Notes: generated from the sequence alone by a model not told the origin. DNA of 6,428 nt from an uncultured Lewinella sp. (GCA_938021455.1 CALIGP010000064.1:1-6428); one strand, 5' to 3'; positions 1 through 5,950 are shown, counted from the first letter of the stretch. Translations and numbers: made by a program.

Positions 1-22
1 CCAGAGCTAAGGCATATTGCCC

Positions 23-190
23 CTAGTGCATCAAGATCAAAGTTCGGTACAGTTATAACTTGCCATCGAGGCACTGTACTTCCCAACTGAAAACCTCACG
101 TAGCTAAGGCTATGATCGGCTTTCAGCTGGTCGTCCAGCACCGCGCTGCCGGCGTTCTAACTAGCACCAACTTCAATCTTGACGCACTAG
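23..190. repeat. Imperfect long inverted repeat beyond the nfsB 3' end
   Basis: Positions 23-95, read on the minus strand, align with 118-190 on the plus strand. Both arms are 73 nt. The outer 38 nt match at 28 positions (53-190 side: GTT-TAACT, then AACTT, ATCTTGA and GCACTAG blocks). The inner 9 nt match at 8 (GGyTTTCAG). The middle 26 nt match poorly unless shifted by one base. The 22-nt centre contains its own TAGC/GCTA mini-stem at 101-112. In one frame both arms read GFQL...NF(D/N)LDAL, with some differences at third positions, so the arms may descend from a duplicated coding fragment. The element starts 16 nt past the nfsB stop on the operon's downstream side. I do not recognise the family. 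It could be a structured RNA end, a remnant of a mobile element, or two inverted gene fragments. The rest of 1-206 shows no gene I can support. Confidence 0.6.
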
Positions 191-206
191 CTCTTGGCGC
201 ACGTAC

Positions 207-863
207 TCATTCCAGTATTGAAAAAATATCCGCTTCACTCAGCCTTGACTTCGGTAAGGAAGCATTAAAGTCAGACGCTGTTCGAAAGCCGAGTGACACC
301 GCAGCGACCGCTGAATATCCGATCTCCCGAAGCTTAAACTCTTCGTCCATTGTTTTAATGTCGATTCCTTCCATTGGTATGGCATCAATACCTAAAGCAG
401 CTACGCCGAGCAGGAGGGAGCCCATGTTCAGGTAAACCTGTTTATCCATCCAGTGGGAAAGGTCTTTGAGGTCAAAGCGGTGGATGTCGGCAAATACTTT
501 CCGGCCAGCATGCATTTGTTCCTTGAATTCCGGCTTAGCGTATCGGCCATCTTCATCTTCCTTATCCAGTAAGTGATGCATGTATTCGTCATCTGCTTCA
601 ATACGGGAGCAGAAGAGGATTACGTGCGAGGCATCCAATATTTTAGGGGCGTTGAAACTGAAGAACCCCTGCGTGCCCTTCGCCAGGCGTTCTTTGCCTT
701 CCTGCGTACTGGCGATCACAAAGTGCCAGGGCTGAATGTTGGTACTTGACGGACTCATCCGCAGAAGTGTCTTTACCTGCTCGAACTGTTCGTCCGTTAG
801 CTTTTTATCAGGGTCGAACGCTTTAGTAGAATAGCGCCAGTTCATTATTTTTTTGAAATCCAT
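207..863 (-). CDS. nfsB: Oxygen-insensitive NAD(P)H nitroreductase / dihydropteridine reductase, NfsB type
   Basis: This is a cytosolic FMN enzyme that reduces nitroaromatics, quinones and related electrophiles by two-electron transfer from NAD(P)H. At 218 residues it matches E. coli NfsB (217) and aligns to it almost without gaps from memory. Seen in the translation are R10, S12 and T13 (RYSTKAF), the SPSSTNIQPWHF block at 37-48, N71 and K74, F124 (the substrate-pocket position in E. coli NfsB), the KQVYLNMG block at 141-148, E165-G166, and K205/R207 in LPKSRL. These are the known FMN contacts of the family and all are present, so the protein should be active. The ATG start is followed directly by the family's usual N terminus. 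It is last in a four-gene minus-strand operon, 34 nt behind the ABM gene. The physiological substrate cannot be told from sequence. Confidence 0.95.
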   Translation of the reverse strand: MDFKKIMNWRYSTKAFDPDKKLTDEQFEQVKTLLRMSPSSTNIQPWHFVIASTQEGKERLAKGTQGFFSFNAPKILDASHVILFCSRIEADDEYMHHLLDKEDEDGRYAKPEFKEQMHAGRKVFADIHRFDLKDLSHWMDKQVYLNMGSLLLGVAALGIDAIPMEGIDIKTMDEEFKLREIGYSAVAAVSLGFRTASDFNASLPKSRLSEADIFSILE

Positions 864-897
864 TTTTATTATTTTGGTTGTTATGATGGATCGTTTT

Positions 898-1191
898 TTA
901 GTCCGTCTTCGTCATTTCATGGATGACGAATTCTGCCACAGCACCTTCCGTCGCCTTTAGGTATTCGGCCAAATGCGGGTTTTTCATGTGCGCTTGCCAT
1001 AGTTTGCGGCTGGCCCAGTTTTCGTAGAATAAAAACAGGTTCTTATTTTCATTATCCTGATGCAAATCGTAATTGATGCATCCTTCTTCCGCTCTGGTAA
1101 CGTCAATGAGCTTCTGTAGCTCTGCTTTTACCAGCTCGTCTTTTCCTTCTTTGGCTAGGATTCGCGCTACGATTGTTAATGGCTTATTCAT
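898..1191 (-). CDS. Antibiotic biosynthesis monooxygenase (ABM) domain protein, YgiN-like putative quinol monooxygenase
   Basis: This 97-residue protein is a single ABM domain, the cofactor-free ferredoxin-like fold that includes E. coli YgiN (quinol monooxygenase) and ActVA-Orf6. Visible signatures are TIVARI near the N terminus (6-11), the EGCINYDL strand (36-43), FYENW (55-59), H68 and NPHL (71-74), all typical of YgiN-type members. There is no signal peptide or membrane segment, so it should be a cytosolic dimer. It lies between the SDR gene (117 nt upstream) and nfsB (34 nt downstream). A quinol-oxidising or aldehyde/quinone-handling role beside a quinone-reducing nitroreductase is reasonable, but it rests on context. 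Many ABM proteins have no assigned substrate. The ATG at 1191 is the only good start; the leader is not a strong Shine-Dalgarno. Confidence 0.88.
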   Translation of the reverse strand: MNKPLTIVARILAKEGKDELVKAELQKLIDVTRAEEGCINYDLHQDNENKNLFLFYENWASRKLWQAHMKNPHLAEYLKATEGAVAEFVIHEMTKTD

Positions 1192-1238
1192 GGGTCAGTT
1201 TTTAATCCGGATGTCGGAGATTGATTGAAATGAAAGGT

Positions 1239-1258
1239 CTTCAGCAGTGGTGCTGAAG
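1239..1258 (-). other. Perfect 8-bp stem-loop in the SDR-ABM gap
   Basis: CTTCAGCA, a 4-nt loop and TGCTGAAG form a perfect hairpin in the 117-nt gap between the SDR stop and the ABM start. On the transcribed strand no run of T follows, so it does not look like an intrinsic terminator. An mRNA processing or stability hairpin that sets different levels of the two upstream and two downstream genes is possible (inference). Confidence 0.5.
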
Positions 1259-1308
1259 CTGATTCTGAAATTGTAAGAGGCTAGTTTGATATTTGTCGGC
1301 TCATGTTT

Positions 1309-2112
1309 TCAAATATTGCTCAATAGCTGATTGGTCAAAAGAATTAATTCTTCAATCTGTGCCTGGTCGGTGGCATCTGTGTGCGCCGGGCCATAACTGC
1401 CTCGATCATTATCGAAGTACTTACCGGACATCGCTGTATGTTCCGATTCGGTTGCCAGCGCTACAATAATGTCAGCTCCCTTATCTGCTGGAGACCAATG
1501 CTTCCCATAGGCCTCTATTGCCATTTTGGTGTTGAGCAAGGAACCTGGATTTACGGCGATGAAAGGGATGTCTTTTTCTTGATGGGCCATTTGGTGGTTC
1601 CACATCGTCAGGGCTAGTTTACTTTGTGCGTAAGCTTCCTGGTCAGAGAGAGCCTGGTCGCCCTTTAAGGCGGGTAAGGATACCGGAGCCTGCGCAGCGG
1701 AACTCAGGTTGATCACCATTCCGTGCTGGCTGGCGTGGAGTAGCGGGAGCAGCTCCTGCGTCAGAAGGACGGGAGCCAGATAATTTACCAGAAACCGGAT
1801 GTCCATTCCCGCCGCATTACGAGGTGATTCTGTAAGAAAGATACCCGCATTATTGATCACTACGTCAAGAGTTGAGTGGTCTGCTTTTATGGCATTAGCC
1901 ATCACGGAGACGGAGGATAGATCGGAGAAGTCCGCCAGGTAACCACTTGGTTCAGCTTGTGGGGCCGTAGCCTTGATTTCTTTGATGACGGCTTCCAGCT
2001 TTTGGGCATTTCGTCCGTGGAGGATTACTTCATGGCCCGCTTCAGCCAGCTTAAGGGCCGCCAGCTTTCCAATGCCATCCGTGCTTCCGGTGATGAGTAT
2101 TTTCTTTTTCAT
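1309..2112 (-). CDS. Short-chain dehydrogenase/reductase (SDR) family oxidoreductase
   Basis: This 267-residue cytosolic NAD(P)H-dependent oxidoreductase has the classical SDR layout. TGSTDGIG at 8-15 is the dinucleotide-binding turn. H32-G33-R34 follows the second strand, and an arginine here usually favours NADPH. D61 lies at the adenine-binding position and NNAG at 87-90. N110, S137/S138, Y161 and K165 form the catalytic Asn-Ser-Tyr-Lys set, with VNPGS after it. All catalytic residues are present. Length and motif spacing resemble the retinol dehydrogenase/WWOX-like and YdfG-like groups, but the substrate is unknown. The gene is second in the operon, only 5 nt behind the LLM gene, so translation of the two is probably linked. 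The ATG start is followed at once by the nucleotide-binding strand, which supports it. Confidence 0.93.
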   Translation of the reverse strand: MKKKILITGSTDGIGKLAALKLAEAGHEVILHGRNAQKLEAVIKEIKATAPQAEPSGYLADFSDLSSVSVMANAIKADHSTLDVVINNAGIFLTESPRNAAGMDIRFLVNYLAPVLLTQELLPLLHASQHGMVINLSSAAQAPVSLPALKGDQALSDQEAYAQSKLALTMWNHQMAHQEKDIPFIAVNPGSLLNTKMAIEAYGKHWSPADKGADIIVALATESEHTAMSGKYFDNDRGSYGPAHTDATDQAQIEELILLTNQLLSNI

Positions 2113-2117
2113 AGCTT

Positions 2118-3080
2118 TTATTTGTTTGCGTGGTGAAAATTGGGCAGCACACTTTTGGCTAATCGCTCCAGGGTGTTTTCCGTGCTGCCGGTATCAAACC
2201 GAAGGTTGATCGCTAAATGATTGACGCCAGCCTCTTTGAGTAACTGCAAGAATTCGTTGAGAAAATGGATACCCGTTCTGAACCCCAATTGAATGGGCTG
2301 CGGCCTGAAGTCAGGATCCGGATGAAGAATCACGTACATGGCTTGCATGAAGGGTTTATCGTGGGTAGCGTGTTGGGCCACCAGGTTTCGCCAATCGGTG
2401 ATGGTGTGCTGCTGACTTTTCGGGTCCCGTAGGTAGTACATCCAGCCATCGCCATATTCTGCGTTCCATTCGAGACTCTGTCGGCTGTGCCCCGTGATGA
2501 GTATTGGGAGCTTATGTCCGTGGGCCTTCGGAAGCACGTCTACCCGTCCGTTCAAGCTGCCGTAGTGGGAAGTCTCAAGCCTTGGGAAGCTCTCTTGAGC
2601 TGCCCGTAGGTACGCAACGGCCTCCCGGAATTGCTCCCCCCGGCTTTCGAAATCAAGGCCCATGGCGGGGTATTCGTCCGGACGATCGCCGGAGGCGAGC
2701 CCCAAAATCATTCTCCCGCCGGATAAGCGGTCGATCGTCGCAGCGGATTTAGCCACGTGAACGGGATGGTGTAAGGGTAGGGCGATGCTCGATACGCCCA
2801 GTGCGATTTGGCTGGTCTGCCCGGCCAGAAAACCGAGGTAGGTGAAAGGGTCGTAGGTCTGGCCAACGTCTCCAAAGGCCGGAACGTTAAACGGAATGTC
2901 TCTCGTCCAGAGGGCTTTAAACCCCAACTCTTCTACCAGCTGTACTCGCTCAAGATGCGCGCTCATATTCGGAGGAGCGCCTACGGCATAATCGTCGATG
3001 GGGACAACTATGCCGATGCTCATCTCTCCGGCTACGAAGACGGTGTTGAAACCTTTATTGATGGATTCGAATGCTTTCAT
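2118..3080 (-). CDS. LLM-class flavin-dependent oxidoreductase (luciferase-like monooxygenase, BA3436-like)
   Basis: This is a predicted FMNH2- or F420-dependent TIM-barrel monooxygenase of the bacterial luciferase superfamily. It most resembles the small 'luciferase-type oxidoreductase, BA3436 family'. Numbered from the ATG at 3080 (320 residues), visible parts are SIGIVVPI at 21-28, the WTRDIPF segment, ALPLHHP about 101-106, DRLSGGR at 117-123 and GLASGD at 127-132, all standard LLM landmarks. The reading frame is open further upstream to a TTG at 3131, but I prefer the ATG. The added 17 residues match nothing typical, and a promoter-like element lies at 3117-3124, inside that extension. 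It is the first gene of the operon, divergent from the AraC regulator and 5 nt ahead of the SDR. The substrate is unknown; the family includes alkane, sulfonate and aromatic oxygenases. Confidence 0.9.
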   Translation of the reverse strand: MKAFESINKGFNTVFVAGEMSIGIVVPIDDYAVGAPPNMSAHLERVQLVEELGFKALWTRDIPFNVPAFGDVGQTYDPFTYLGFLAGQTSQIALGVSSIALPLHHPVHVAKSAATIDRLSGGRMILGLASGDRPDEYPAMGLDFESRGEQFREAVAYLRAAQESFPRLETSHYGSLNGRVDVLPKAHGHKLPILITGHSRQSLEWNAEYGDGWMYYLRDPKSQQHTITDWRNLVAQHATHDKPFMQAMYVILHPDPDFRPQPIQLGFRTGIHFLNEFLQLLKEAGVNHLAINLRFDTGSTENTLERLAKSVLPNFHHANK

Positions 3081-3116
3081 CTCTTGTTTTGAAACGGTAT
3101 CTATATTTCGATAAGG

Positions 3117-3124
3117 CAAAGATG
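3117..3124 (-). promoter_or_regulatory. Candidate Bacteroidota -7 promoter element for the redox operon
   Basis: CATCTTTG on the minus strand differs from the Bacteroidota -7 consensus TAnnTTTG only at its first base. It would start RNA roughly 30 nt before the ATG at 3080. No convincing -33 TTTG lies at the usual distance upstream, so this is a weak call that may depend on activation by the neighbouring AraC protein. Confidence 0.3.
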
Positions 3125-3204
3125 ATAGCAAAAAGGTGCGGCGATCTTGTGCATTAAAAGGATAATTATGTATGAATGGAGGTTTTGTACTTGTGTTATT
3201 CCTG

Positions 3205-3249
3205 TTTTACGCACTAATGGCTAGTTTTATCGCTTAATTAGTGCTAAAA
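3205..3249. promoter_or_regulatory. Candidate AraC-family operator in the divergent intergenic region
   Basis: Three related half-sites lie just before the regulator gene. TTTTACGCACTAAT (3205-3218) and TTTTATCGCTTAAT (3225-3238) form a direct repeat offset by 20 bp, about two helical turns, which is the spacing AraC-family dimers commonly use. GCACTAAT (3211-3218) and ATTAGTGC (3237-3244) form a perfect 8-bp dyad. It extends through TTTTA/TAAAA to 3205 and 3249 with one inserted base. A possible -7-like element of araC (TAGTTTTA, 3222-3229) falls inside it. Autoregulation plus control of the divergent operon is inferred. Confidence 0.5.
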
Positions 3250-3259
3250 GCGAGGCCTT

Positions 3260-4147
3260 ATGCAAGTTGTTCAGTCGAATAAACCTTTTGAAATACAAGT
3301 TTTGGAGCTATCCGACTGGCAGGAACGCCCCTTACAGAATAACTTCTTCGAAGTGGTGTACATCGCCAGCGGCAAAGGGTCCCAGTGTATTGACTACAAT
3401 GAATATGATTACGAGGGCGGGAATATTTTCCTGCTTCCGCCACTTCGCTGCCACTCCTTTAACATCGAGTCGCCGACGAAATTCATTTTTCTGAAGTTCA
3501 CCAAAGCCTTCTTTACTGCCGACAAGGAATATGGCTCCGACCATGAGAGATGGTTTAAAGAAGCCTCCTACATCTTGGCTAATTACCAGCAGCAACCGGG
3601 GGAAGTGATCGGCAATGAGCATGACCGGAGAAATCTGATTGGGCTAATCCAGACCATCATGTACGAAGCACAGAATCATCGGGAAAACGCTAATGAGCTA
3701 ATTAAAAGCCTGATGGTGAGCGTACTGCACATGCTCATTCGTAGCATTAAGCGCAATAATGCAGTGCAGTCTGCAAGTGTCAGCTCCGATCATCGATTGA
3801 CGGAAATGACGGCTTATCTGCAGGAAAATTTAGCCTCTCCGGAGAAGCTGACGGTCGATAGTCTGGCGACTCAATTTCACCTGTCACCCACTTACATTAG
3901 CGAGTTTTTTCGCAAGAATATGGGGGTTTCTCTTCGGGAGTACATTGCGAAATCACGACTAAAGCTGGTTGAGATTCGCCTGCTCTATTCAGACTTCACC
4001 CTCAACGAAATTGCCGACGAGCTTGGGTTTACGGATGCCAGTCATTTATCGCGCACCTTTAAGAAGTACTCCGGACAGTCCATCCGGGAGTTCAGGAGCA
4101 AGGGCGAATACAACGTGTTGAAGGTGGCTAAAGGTGACAGCTGTTGA
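3260..4147 (+). CDS. AraC-family transcriptional regulator
   Basis: This 295-residue DNA-binding regulator has an N-terminal cupin-type sensor and a C-terminal double helix-turn-helix. The sensor half (about 1-100) shows FFEVVYIASGKG at 29-40, a GGNIFLLPP turn at 53-61 and a following histidine (H65), the usual AraC_binding jelly-roll pattern. The HTH_18 domain runs from about 178 to 280. Helix-turn-helix 1 starts at LTVDSLATQF (197), and helix-turn-helix 2 at FTLNEIADELGF (246) with DASHLSRTFKKYSG. The full domain is present. It is divergent from the LLM-SDR-ABM-nfsB operon and is the obvious candidate to control it. The ATG has GAGG four bases upstream, a better ribosome site than its neighbours have. 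The inducer is not readable from sequence; an electrophile or quinone would fit the targets (inference). A T7 tract follows the stop, but I see no clear hairpin before it. Confidence 0.95.
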   Translation: MQVVQSNKPFEIQVLELSDWQERPLQNNFFEVVYIASGKGSQCIDYNEYDYEGGNIFLLPPLRCHSFNIESPTKFIFLKFTKAFFTADKEYGSDHERWFKEASYILANYQQQPGEVIGNEHDRRNLIGLIQTIMYEAQNHRENANELIKSLMVSVLHMLIRSIKRNNAVQSASVSSDHRLTEMTAYLQENLASPEKLTVDSLATQFHLSPTYISEFFRKNMGVSLREYIAKSRLKLVEIRLLYSDFTLNEIADELGFTDASHLSRTFKKYSGQSIREFRSKGEYNVLKVAKGDSC

Positions 4148-4243
4148 GGCTCTTTTTTTGAGAAGAAATAGAGGGCGCGAACGCAGGAGCAAGCGGAGGT
4201 TGCCAATAGCAGGGTAGGGGGACGTCTGGCCTTCTCTTACCCG

Positions 4244-4276
4244 ATGACGGAGAGTCTAGTTGTCCGCTACCGTCAT
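4244..4276. repeat. 7-bp inverted repeat in the araC-msrB intergenic region
   Basis: ATGACGG (4244-4250) and CCGTCAT (4270-4276) are perfectly complementary around a 19-nt loop. No T-run follows, so it is not a good terminator. It lies about 68 nt ahead of the msrB start and could be an operator or a leader hairpin. The rest of 4148-4343 shows no gene, and no promoter I can assign with confidence. Confidence 0.35.
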
Positions 4277-4343
4277 TCTAAGTACTCCTTGGATGAACCC
4301 CCAACCACCGTTTTCGCGTTAGAGAGAAAAATATACTGCCATT

Positions 4344-4913
4344 ATGCGCTACCTGATTTTTCTTCTCCCGATTTTGCTGTTCACTACGGCCTGTAATTCC
4401 CAGTCCAAAGTAGCTGTCACCAATTCCGACGAGCCCGCCGTCGTAGAAGACATGACCCCTGACTACAAATACGCCCCGCCCGCCGTTGAGGGGGAAATCG
4501 AAATAATCGATAAGCCCGCCAGCTACTGGAAGGATGTGCTGGACGCTAAGTCCTTCAACGTGCTACGCGAAGACGGCACGGAGCGTTCCTTCACCAGCCC
4601 GTTGCTCAAAGAAAAGCGCGCCGGAATCTTCACCTGTGGCGGCTGTGGCCTGCCGCTGTTCAGCTCTTCGACTAAGTTCAAGTCGGGCACCGGCTGGCCG
4701 AGTTTCTACGAGCCCATCAACCCCGCCTACATCAAAGAAGACGTCGACGTCCGCTACGGCATGCGCCGCGTAGAAGTCAGTTGCGCCCGCTGCGACGGCC
4801 ACCAGGGCCACGTTTTCCCCGACGGCCCCGAACCCACCGGACTGCGCTACTGCATCAATGGCGTGAGCCTCAACTTCGTCCCGATGGAAGACTTCCCCGA
4901 AGTCAAGGAATAA
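4344..4913 (+). CDS. msrB: Lipid-anchored peptide-methionine (R)-S-oxide reductase MsrB
   Basis: MsrB reduces the R epimer of methionine sulfoxide in proteins using a catalytic cysteine. This 189-residue form begins with a lipoprotein signal peptide (hydrophobic 3-13, lipobox TTAC with C17), so it should be exported and anchored rather than cytosolic. An acidic, proline-rich linker leads to the MsrB domain at about 60-182. Zinc ligands are two CxxC pairs, C98/C101 and C147/C150. Other landmarks are SGTGWPSFYEP (114-124), HQGHVFPDGP (153-162) and catalytic C170 in RYCIN. The position of the E. coli resolving cysteine (SGCGWPSF) is T116 here, a known subclass that must regenerate by another route. 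The gene is GC-rich (42 of 60 bases in 4741-4800), unlike the lipoprotein gene downstream. It appears to be transcribed alone. Its substrates would be oxidised periplasmic or outer-surface proteins (inference). Confidence 0.96.
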   Translation: MRYLIFLLPILLFTTACNSQSKVAVTNSDEPAVVEDMTPDYKYAPPAVEGEIEIIDKPASYWKDVLDAKSFNVLREDGTERSFTSPLLKEKRAGIFTCGGCGLPLFSSSTKFKSGTGWPSFYEPINPAYIKEDVDVRYGMRRVEVSCARCDGHQGHVFPDGPEPTGLRYCINGVSLNFVPMEDFPEVKE

Positions 4914-4954
4914 TCCGCAGTTGGCAACTTATATTTGCCGGCCGTTGGTTCTTC

Positions 4955-5057
4955 AGTCGGTAGAATTGTAGACGGTAGTGTTGTAGACTGTAGTCGGTAG
5001 AATTGTAGATAGTACACTCGACCGTCTACAATCTACCGACTACCAAACTACCGACTA
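4955..5057. repeat. Intergenic palindromic repeat built from GTAG words
   Basis: GTAG recurs at 4960, 4968, 4975, 4983, 4990, 4997 and 5005, then its complement CTAC at 5026, 5033, 5040 and 5048: a 7-8 bp period that switches strand midway. AGTCGGTAGAATTGTAGA occurs twice (4955-4972 and 4992-5009). The segment 5021-5041 is the reverse complement of 4955-4976 apart from one extra A, so a stem of about 21 bp can form. The second copy (4991-5009) can pair with 5025-5042 instead, giving two competing hairpins. It lies between msrB and tRNA-Arg. It could end msrB transcription or be a dispersed intergenic repeat; no protein is encoded. Confidence 0.85.
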
Positions 5058-5063
5058 AAAAAA

Positions 5064-5135
5064 GCCCCCATAGTTCAAGGGATAGAACGTTGGTTTCCTA
5101 AACCGAAGATGCAAGTTCGAGTCTTGCTGGGGGCA
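5064..5135 (+). tRNA. tRNA-Arg (anticodon CCT)
   Basis: A 72-nt cloverleaf that reads AGG codons. The acceptor stem GCCCCCA/TGGGGGC (5064-5070 with 5128-5134) is perfect. The D stem is GTTC/GAAC with GGA in the loop; A20 is a known arginine identity base. The anticodon stem is TTGGT/ACCGA around TTCCTAA, with anticodon CCT at 5097-5099. The T stem GCAAG/CTTGC surrounds TTCGAGT. The discriminator is A5135, and no CCA is encoded. It is flanked by A7 (5057-5063) and T7 (5136-5142), which would extend the acceptor stem in the precursor. Confidence 0.95.
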
Positions 5136-5172
5136 TTTTTTTGAGAATTTACTACTTGATTGAAAAAATACA

Positions 5173-5835
5173 ATGAAGCACCTAATACTACTTCTTATAA
5201 CAACATTAATGCTTTGGTCTTGCCGTTCAGCTATGGTGAATAAAGAATCCTCTGCTGGGGAATACTTTCAGGTAGAAGTAGTACAAGATGGTAAGTTGAT
5301 TAAGGAGAAAAACAACATTATCGAATTAGAGAAAAAGCCCTTCAAGTACAGATTAAGGTTCATTAAAACAGACCACATTTATGTTTCTAACTCTTGGGGA
5401 ACTCACTACTACGACTATCCCGACACTGAAAATATATTTGAATGCCATGAGGAATCCGCCGAAGGAATCTGTGATGTCTGCAGATTTGTTTCAGTGAAAA
5501 CGGGTACAGAAGATAGGTTCAATGTTGGGAAGGATATTTACGTTGGTAACAGAATCTATCACGGCGTATGGTTTTATGATGAAGAAATTGATTGGTATAG
5601 AATGGATAAGGGGGCATTCGTGAAAGACGGAGTTGTTTACGCTACGGTCACCGTTGAGAATATTTATGACTTAGACAAACGTGATGCCAGAAGCTATGAA
5701 GAGAGTGAATATGTCTATCCAATTGAGAAAATTGAAGAAGACATTTATGTAGTTTTTGCTACCAGTCATTATGAAAGAGGAATGGAGCATCCGGAAGAAT
5801 TGCAAAAGGAGAAGTTCGTAATTAAGTTTAAATAG
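5173..5835 (+). CDS. Hypothetical lipoprotein with a Cys cluster
   Basis: I do not recognise this 220-residue protein as a named family. It has a clear lipoprotein signal: K2, a hydrophobic stretch 4-14 and the lipobox LWSC with C17, so it should be exported and lipid-anchored. The mature part is rich in Tyr, Asp, Glu and Lys, with short beta-like stretches and no further membrane segment. Three cysteines fall in one patch (C91, C100 and C103, CxxC at the end), which could be a disulfide or a metal site. An aromatic YYDYP motif lies at 79-83. The gene is AT-rich (42 of 60 bases A or T in 5701-5760), in contrast to GC-rich msrB, which may mean recent acquisition beside a tRNA gene. It starts 37 nt after tRNA-Arg behind an A-rich leader (GAAAAAATACA), typical of Bacteroidota, and may share its transcript. 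Confidence 0.85.
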   Translation: MKHLILLLITTLMLWSCRSAMVNKESSAGEYFQVEVVQDGKLIKEKNNIIELEKKPFKYRLRFIKTDHIYVSNSWGTHYYDYPDTENIFECHEESAEGICDVCRFVSVKTGTEDRFNVGKDIYVGNRIYHGVWFYDEEIDWYRMDKGAFVKDGVVYATVTVENIYDLDKRDARSYEESEYVYPIEKIEEDIYVVFATSHYERGMEHPEELQKEKFVIKFK

Positions 5836-5840
5836 CAATA

Positions 5841-5907
5841 GTGGCCAAATAAGTATCTATTTTGATTAAGATGCCCACTTTGCGGATTTTTGGCCACGGA
5901 ATTTTTT
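5841..5907 (+). terminator. Possible terminator of the lipoprotein gene (long-loop inverted repeat)
   Basis: GTGGCCAAA (5841-5849) is perfectly complementary to TTTGGCCAC (5889-5897), and a T6 run follows at 5902-5907. The 9-bp stem begins 5 nt past the stop codon. The 39-nt loop is much longer than in typical intrinsic terminators, so efficiency is doubtful. Confidence 0.4.
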
Positions 5908-5950
5908 CTAAACCCCGCAACTTTCCCCTCCCCCCATCCCATTATCCCCC

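Noticed and set aside
23..190. Integron attC site
   Set aside because: Length and folding would suit one, but I find no RYYYAAC/GTTRRRY core pair at the outer ends, no integrase and no cassette array.
112..435. 107-codon plus-strand open frame
   Set aside because: It overlaps the certain nfsB gene on the other strand and runs out of the inverted repeat; its protein has low-complexity composition and no family resemblance. Its first codons may preserve a gene fragment, noted under the repeat.
3258..3622. Minus-strand and alternate-frame open frames within araC
   Set aside because: The AraC reading frame has full domain support across the same stretch, so these are shadows.
4137..4157. Terminator at the end of araC
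   Set aside because: An ACAGCTGT palindrome and a T7 run are present, but the palindrome has no loop and no proper stem precedes the T run.
4923..4939. Terminator right after msrB (GGCAA/TTGCC)
   Set aside because: Only five pairs with no T run after it; the larger GTAG repeat downstream is the better candidate.
4534..4963. Open frames on both strands within and beyond msrB (4534-4773, 4563-4811, 4781-4963)
   Set aside because: They are shadows caused by the high GC of msrB, rich in Ala, Arg, Pro and Ser, and have no plausible domain.
4955..5057. CRISPR array
   Set aside because: Repeat words are 4-18 bp with a 7-8 bp period and opposite orientations; there are no spacers of regular length and no cas genes.
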